Source: Akkermansia sp.
GTDB lineage: Bacteria > Verrucomicrobiota > Verrucomicrobiia > Verrucomicrobiales > Akkermansiaceae
DNA: 8,110 bases
Reading direction: 5' to 3'
NCBI GenBank assembly: GCA_017555465.1
Contig: JAFZGH010000173.1
Coordinates: 1 to 8,110, forward strand
Part shown: in pieces, positions 6,193 to 8,110 of the stretch
Layout of the letters: the number at the start of each line of letters is the position of its first letter
How positions within the stretch are numbered: the stretch's first letter is position 1
Notes under the pieces: generated by a model
The model's input: only the letters and a program-made list of their open reading frames with translations
What the model was told of the DNA's origin: nothing
Databases searched by the model: none
Made by a program: the position numbers and the translations under genes

Positions 6193-6630
6193 ATGAGACG
6201 CTTTATTTTCATTTTGCTGGCGTTGGTAAGCTTGCTTCCCGTGCAGGCCAAGGTTGATGCCGGTCAACTGCTGGGCGGTCTGTTACAGATGGTCAACGAG
6301 CCGAAACCTGCTGCCTCCTCTCCTGCTTCGGTCAAAGAACCCAGTATTGGGGAGCAGATTCTGCTTTCTTTGCGTGGCGCAACCGATACAATGCTGGAAA
6401 GCTACAAGAAAGAAGGGAGGGAATACGCCAGGGAAGTGGGCGATATCATCACTCAGCGTATCATAGAGGATAAAAAAATCAATTCAACCCTGGATTCGAT
6501 GCGAATTTGCTGTTGGGTGGTAGTGATTTACCTCTTTGTTGTTACTCTGCTGGTCATCTATCTACTTTTTCGACTGCGTGTGCTGTACGCCCTGTTATCC
6601 AGGAAAATTGACGCGATACCGCAGGATTAA
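6193..6630 (+). CDS. Small membrane protein with signal peptide and C-terminal membrane helix
   Basis: I do not recognise this 145-residue protein. From ATG 6193 the first 19 residues form a classic Sec signal peptide (MRR, a hydrophobic core and a VQA cut before KVDAG). Residues 20-51 are Pro/Ser/Ala-rich and probably flexible. Residues 52-103 are polar and likely helical (LESYKKEGREYAREVGDII). A strong membrane segment lies at about 105-127 (CCWVVVIYLFVVTLLVIYLLF), followed by a short basic tail with RLRVLYALLSRK. Expected topology is a periplasmic middle part anchored by the C-terminal helix, with the tail in the cytoplasm. A TTG at 6142 would extend the frame by 17 residues, but this would bury the signal peptide, so the ATG is preferred. 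It is divergent from the acyltransferase gene and converges on mpl. No enzymatic motif is seen, and a structural or regulatory envelope role is only a guess. Confidence 0.75.
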   Translation: MRRFIFILLALVSLLPVQAKVDAGQLLGGLLQMVNEPKPAASSPASVKEPSIGEQILLSLRGATDTMLESYKKEGREYAREVGDIITQRIIEDKKINSTLDSMRICCWVVVIYLFVVTLLVIYLLFRLRVLYALLSRKIDAIPQD

Positions 6631-6672
6631 TAGCCCGGGTATTGAGCAAAACGATGACAGAACTGGGCTGTT

Positions 6673-8109
6673 TTACTGGGCCAGGCCGATGAGAAGCTTG
6701 TTGTGAATGCCACCGAAGCCGCCGTTGCTCATGACCAGCAGCACATCGCCAGGGTGCACATGGGTGACCACATGCGCCACAATGTCATCCACATTCTTAC
6801 CCACGTAGGCCTCGGTGCCGGCAGCGCGGATGTCGGCCAGCAGTTGTTCTTCATCCAGCCGCTGCTCCGGGAGGAGTTTCTTGTGGTTTTCAATGGGGGC
6901 GATGACGGCAAAATCTGCGCCGGAAAGTGACTCCGCCAGTTCTTTCTGGAACAGGTTGCGGATGGTCGTGTTGCTGCGCGGCTCAAAGAGCACCCACAGG
7001 CGGCTCTTGGGGTAACGCTGGCGCAGGCCTTCTATCGCCAGACTGATGGCGGTGGGGTGGTGGGCAAAGTCATCCACCACGGTGACGCCGTTCACTGTGC
7101 CGCGCACCTCCTGGCGGCGTGCCACGCCTTCAAAGCTGCCCAGGGCTGCGCGAATCTGCCCGGCGCTCAGCCCGGCAAAGGGGGCGGCGCAGGCGGCCAT
7201 GGCGGCGTTGCGGACGTTGAAATCGCCAATCATGGGCACGTCGAAGCGTTCGCCATGCAGCGGGCAGGGCTGTCCGCCCTCTTCTGCCGGGGAGGCCAGC
7301 AGTGTGAAGCTGCAGCCATCGGTACGGTGTTCGATGTCCGTGATGCGCACATCAGCCTCTTCACCCAGGCCCACGCTTACCATCTTCACCATTTTGAGCT
7401 CGCTGGCGGCGTGCTGGCGCACATCGGCGCAGTTCGGGCAGTCTGCATTGATGAAGACGACACCGTTGCGCGGTACAACGCGCAGCAGGCGCTTGAAGGA
7501 AAGCTTGATTTCATCCACATTGGCGTAGATGTCGGCGTGGTCCATCTCAATGTTGTTGATGATGACTACTTCGGGCAGGTAGTGCAGGAACTTGGAGCGC
7601 TTGTCGAAGAAGGAGGTGTCGTACTCATCGCCCTCCAGCACGCAGAAATCAGAATCGGTGAAGCGGCCGCCGCGTCCCAGGTTGCGGGCAATACCGCCAA
7701 TCATGAAACTGGGGTTCTGGCCATTGGCCTCCAGCATCCACGCAAGCATGGATGTGGTGGTGGTTTTGCCGTGGGTGCCGGTCACTACCAGATTCCGCTT
7801 GCCCCAGAGGAAGAATTCCTTCATGGTTTCAGGCAGGCTCATGTAGCGCAGGCGGGTATCCAGCACGGCCTCCACCTCAATGTTGCCACGGCTCATGGCA
7901 TTGCCAATCACCACGAGGTCGGTATCTGCCGGGATGTTTGCCGGGTTGTAGCCCTGGAAAATCTGAATCCCCTCGCTTTCGAGGAAGGTGGACATGGGCG
8001 GGTACACATTGGCATCTGTGCCGGTGACCACGTAGCCCTTGCGTGCCATGGCTGATGCAACTGCCCCCATGGCGGTGCCACAAATTCCGAGAAAGTGAAC
8101 GTGTTTCAT
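6673..8109 (-). CDS. mpl: UDP-MurNAc:L-Ala-gamma-D-Glu-meso-DAP ligase (murein peptide ligase)
   Basis: A complete 478-residue cytoplasmic Mur-ligase family enzyme that uses ATP to attach recycled tripeptide L-Ala-D-Glu-mDAP to UDP-N-acetylmuramate, returning it to peptidoglycan synthesis. In order the sequence shows an N-terminal Rossmann HFLGICGTAMG with the Mpl-typical NVYPPMS (35-41), the ATP-binding loop GTHGKTT (111-117), EGDEYDTSFFDKRSKF (159-174) and MDHADIY with H191. FNVRNAAMA (297-305), DDFAHHPTA (346-354), FEPRSNT (375-381) and SNGGFGGIH (461-469) follow. The EGDEYDT and FDKRSKF signature and the FEPRSNT block separate Mpl from MurC. Length is slightly above the ~457 residues of E. 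coli Mpl. The ATG is one base from the right edge, so its promoter and upstream neighbours are not visible. It is GC-rich like the left-hand genes and converges on the small membrane-protein gene with a 42-base gap. Confidence 0.95.
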   Translation of the reverse strand: MKHVHFLGICGTAMGAVASAMARKGYVVTGTDANVYPPMSTFLESEGIQIFQGYNPANIPADTDLVVIGNAMSRGNIEVEAVLDTRLRYMSLPETMKEFFLWGKRNLVVTGTHGKTTTTSMLAWMLEANGQNPSFMIGGIARNLGRGGRFTDSDFCVLEGDEYDTSFFDKRSKFLHYLPEVVIINNIEMDHADIYANVDEIKLSFKRLLRVVPRNGVVFINADCPNCADVRQHAASELKMVKMVSVGLGEEADVRITDIEHRTDGCSFTLLASPAEEGGQPCPLHGERFDVPMIGDFNVRNAAMAACAAPFAGLSAGQIRAALGSFEGVARRQEVRGTVNGVTVVDDFAHHPTAISLAIEGLRQRYPKSRLWVLFEPRSNTTIRNLFQKELAESLSGADFAVIAPIENHKKLLPEQRLDEEQLLADIRAAGTEAYVGKNVDDIVAHVVTHVHPGDVLLVMSNGGFGGIHNKLLIGLAQ

Positions 8110-8110
8110 A

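Noticed and set aside
6632..6674. Possible terminator hairpin between the small membrane-protein gene and mpl
   Set aside because: Only AGCCC/GGGCT pairs clearly (5 bp) with a 28-base loop and four T residues, and it overlaps the mpl stop codon. This is too weak to call.
7057..8055. 332-codon open frame on the + strand opposite mpl
   Set aside because: It is an antisense shadow. The opposite frame carries all the Mpl motifs.

Overview
The window looks like a chromosomal segment of a diderm (Gram-negative) bacterium with meso-diaminopimelate peptidoglycan. The evidence is an Mpl-type murein-peptide recycling ligase, a YbaL-type inner-membrane antiporter and two proteins with Sec signal peptides. 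Most starts lack a clear Shine-Dalgarno sequence. The mix of genes is compatible with Verrucomicrobiota (Akkermansia-like), but that placement is a guess; nothing here fixes the taxon. No rRNA, tRNA, CRISPR array, transposase or phage gene was seen.

Left block (1-3618, + strand, GC-rich in its first two genes): the 3' end of an RlmI-like 23S rRNA cytosine methyltransferase overlaps by ATGA a complete YbaL-like CPA2 cation/proton antiporter with a cytoplasmic NAD-binding RCK domain. After 27 bases comes a secreted protein made almost entirely of ankyrin-type repeats. Most of its units are 26 residues long instead of 33 because the beta-hairpin loop is missing. Spacing suggests one transcription unit.

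Middle block (3619-about 6640, visibly AT-richer): a gene-poor stretch of about 350 bases holds a perfect 14-bp hairpin, a decayed C-terminal fragment of a second YbaL-like antiporter (not in frame with any start) and a strong bidirectional terminator. Next, on the - strand, is an OafA-type membrane O-acyltransferase with a C-terminal SGNH domain. A one-base frameshift separates the two domains. Divergent from it is a small unrecognised protein with a signal peptide and a C-terminal membrane helix, preceded by a sigma70-like promoter so close to the ATG that the mRNA may be leaderless.

Right block (6673-8109, - strand, GC-rich): a complete mpl gene, which reattaches recycled L-Ala-D-Glu-mDAP tripeptide to UDP-MurNAc. 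It converges on the small membrane-protein gene.

The genes do not form one obvious pathway. Several act at the envelope (antiporter, periplasmic repeat protein, cell-surface acyltransferase, small membrane protein, peptidoglycan recycling). The observations most worth checking are the loop-less ankyrin array, the antiporter relic and the acyltransferase frameshift. I found no convincing new multi-gene system.
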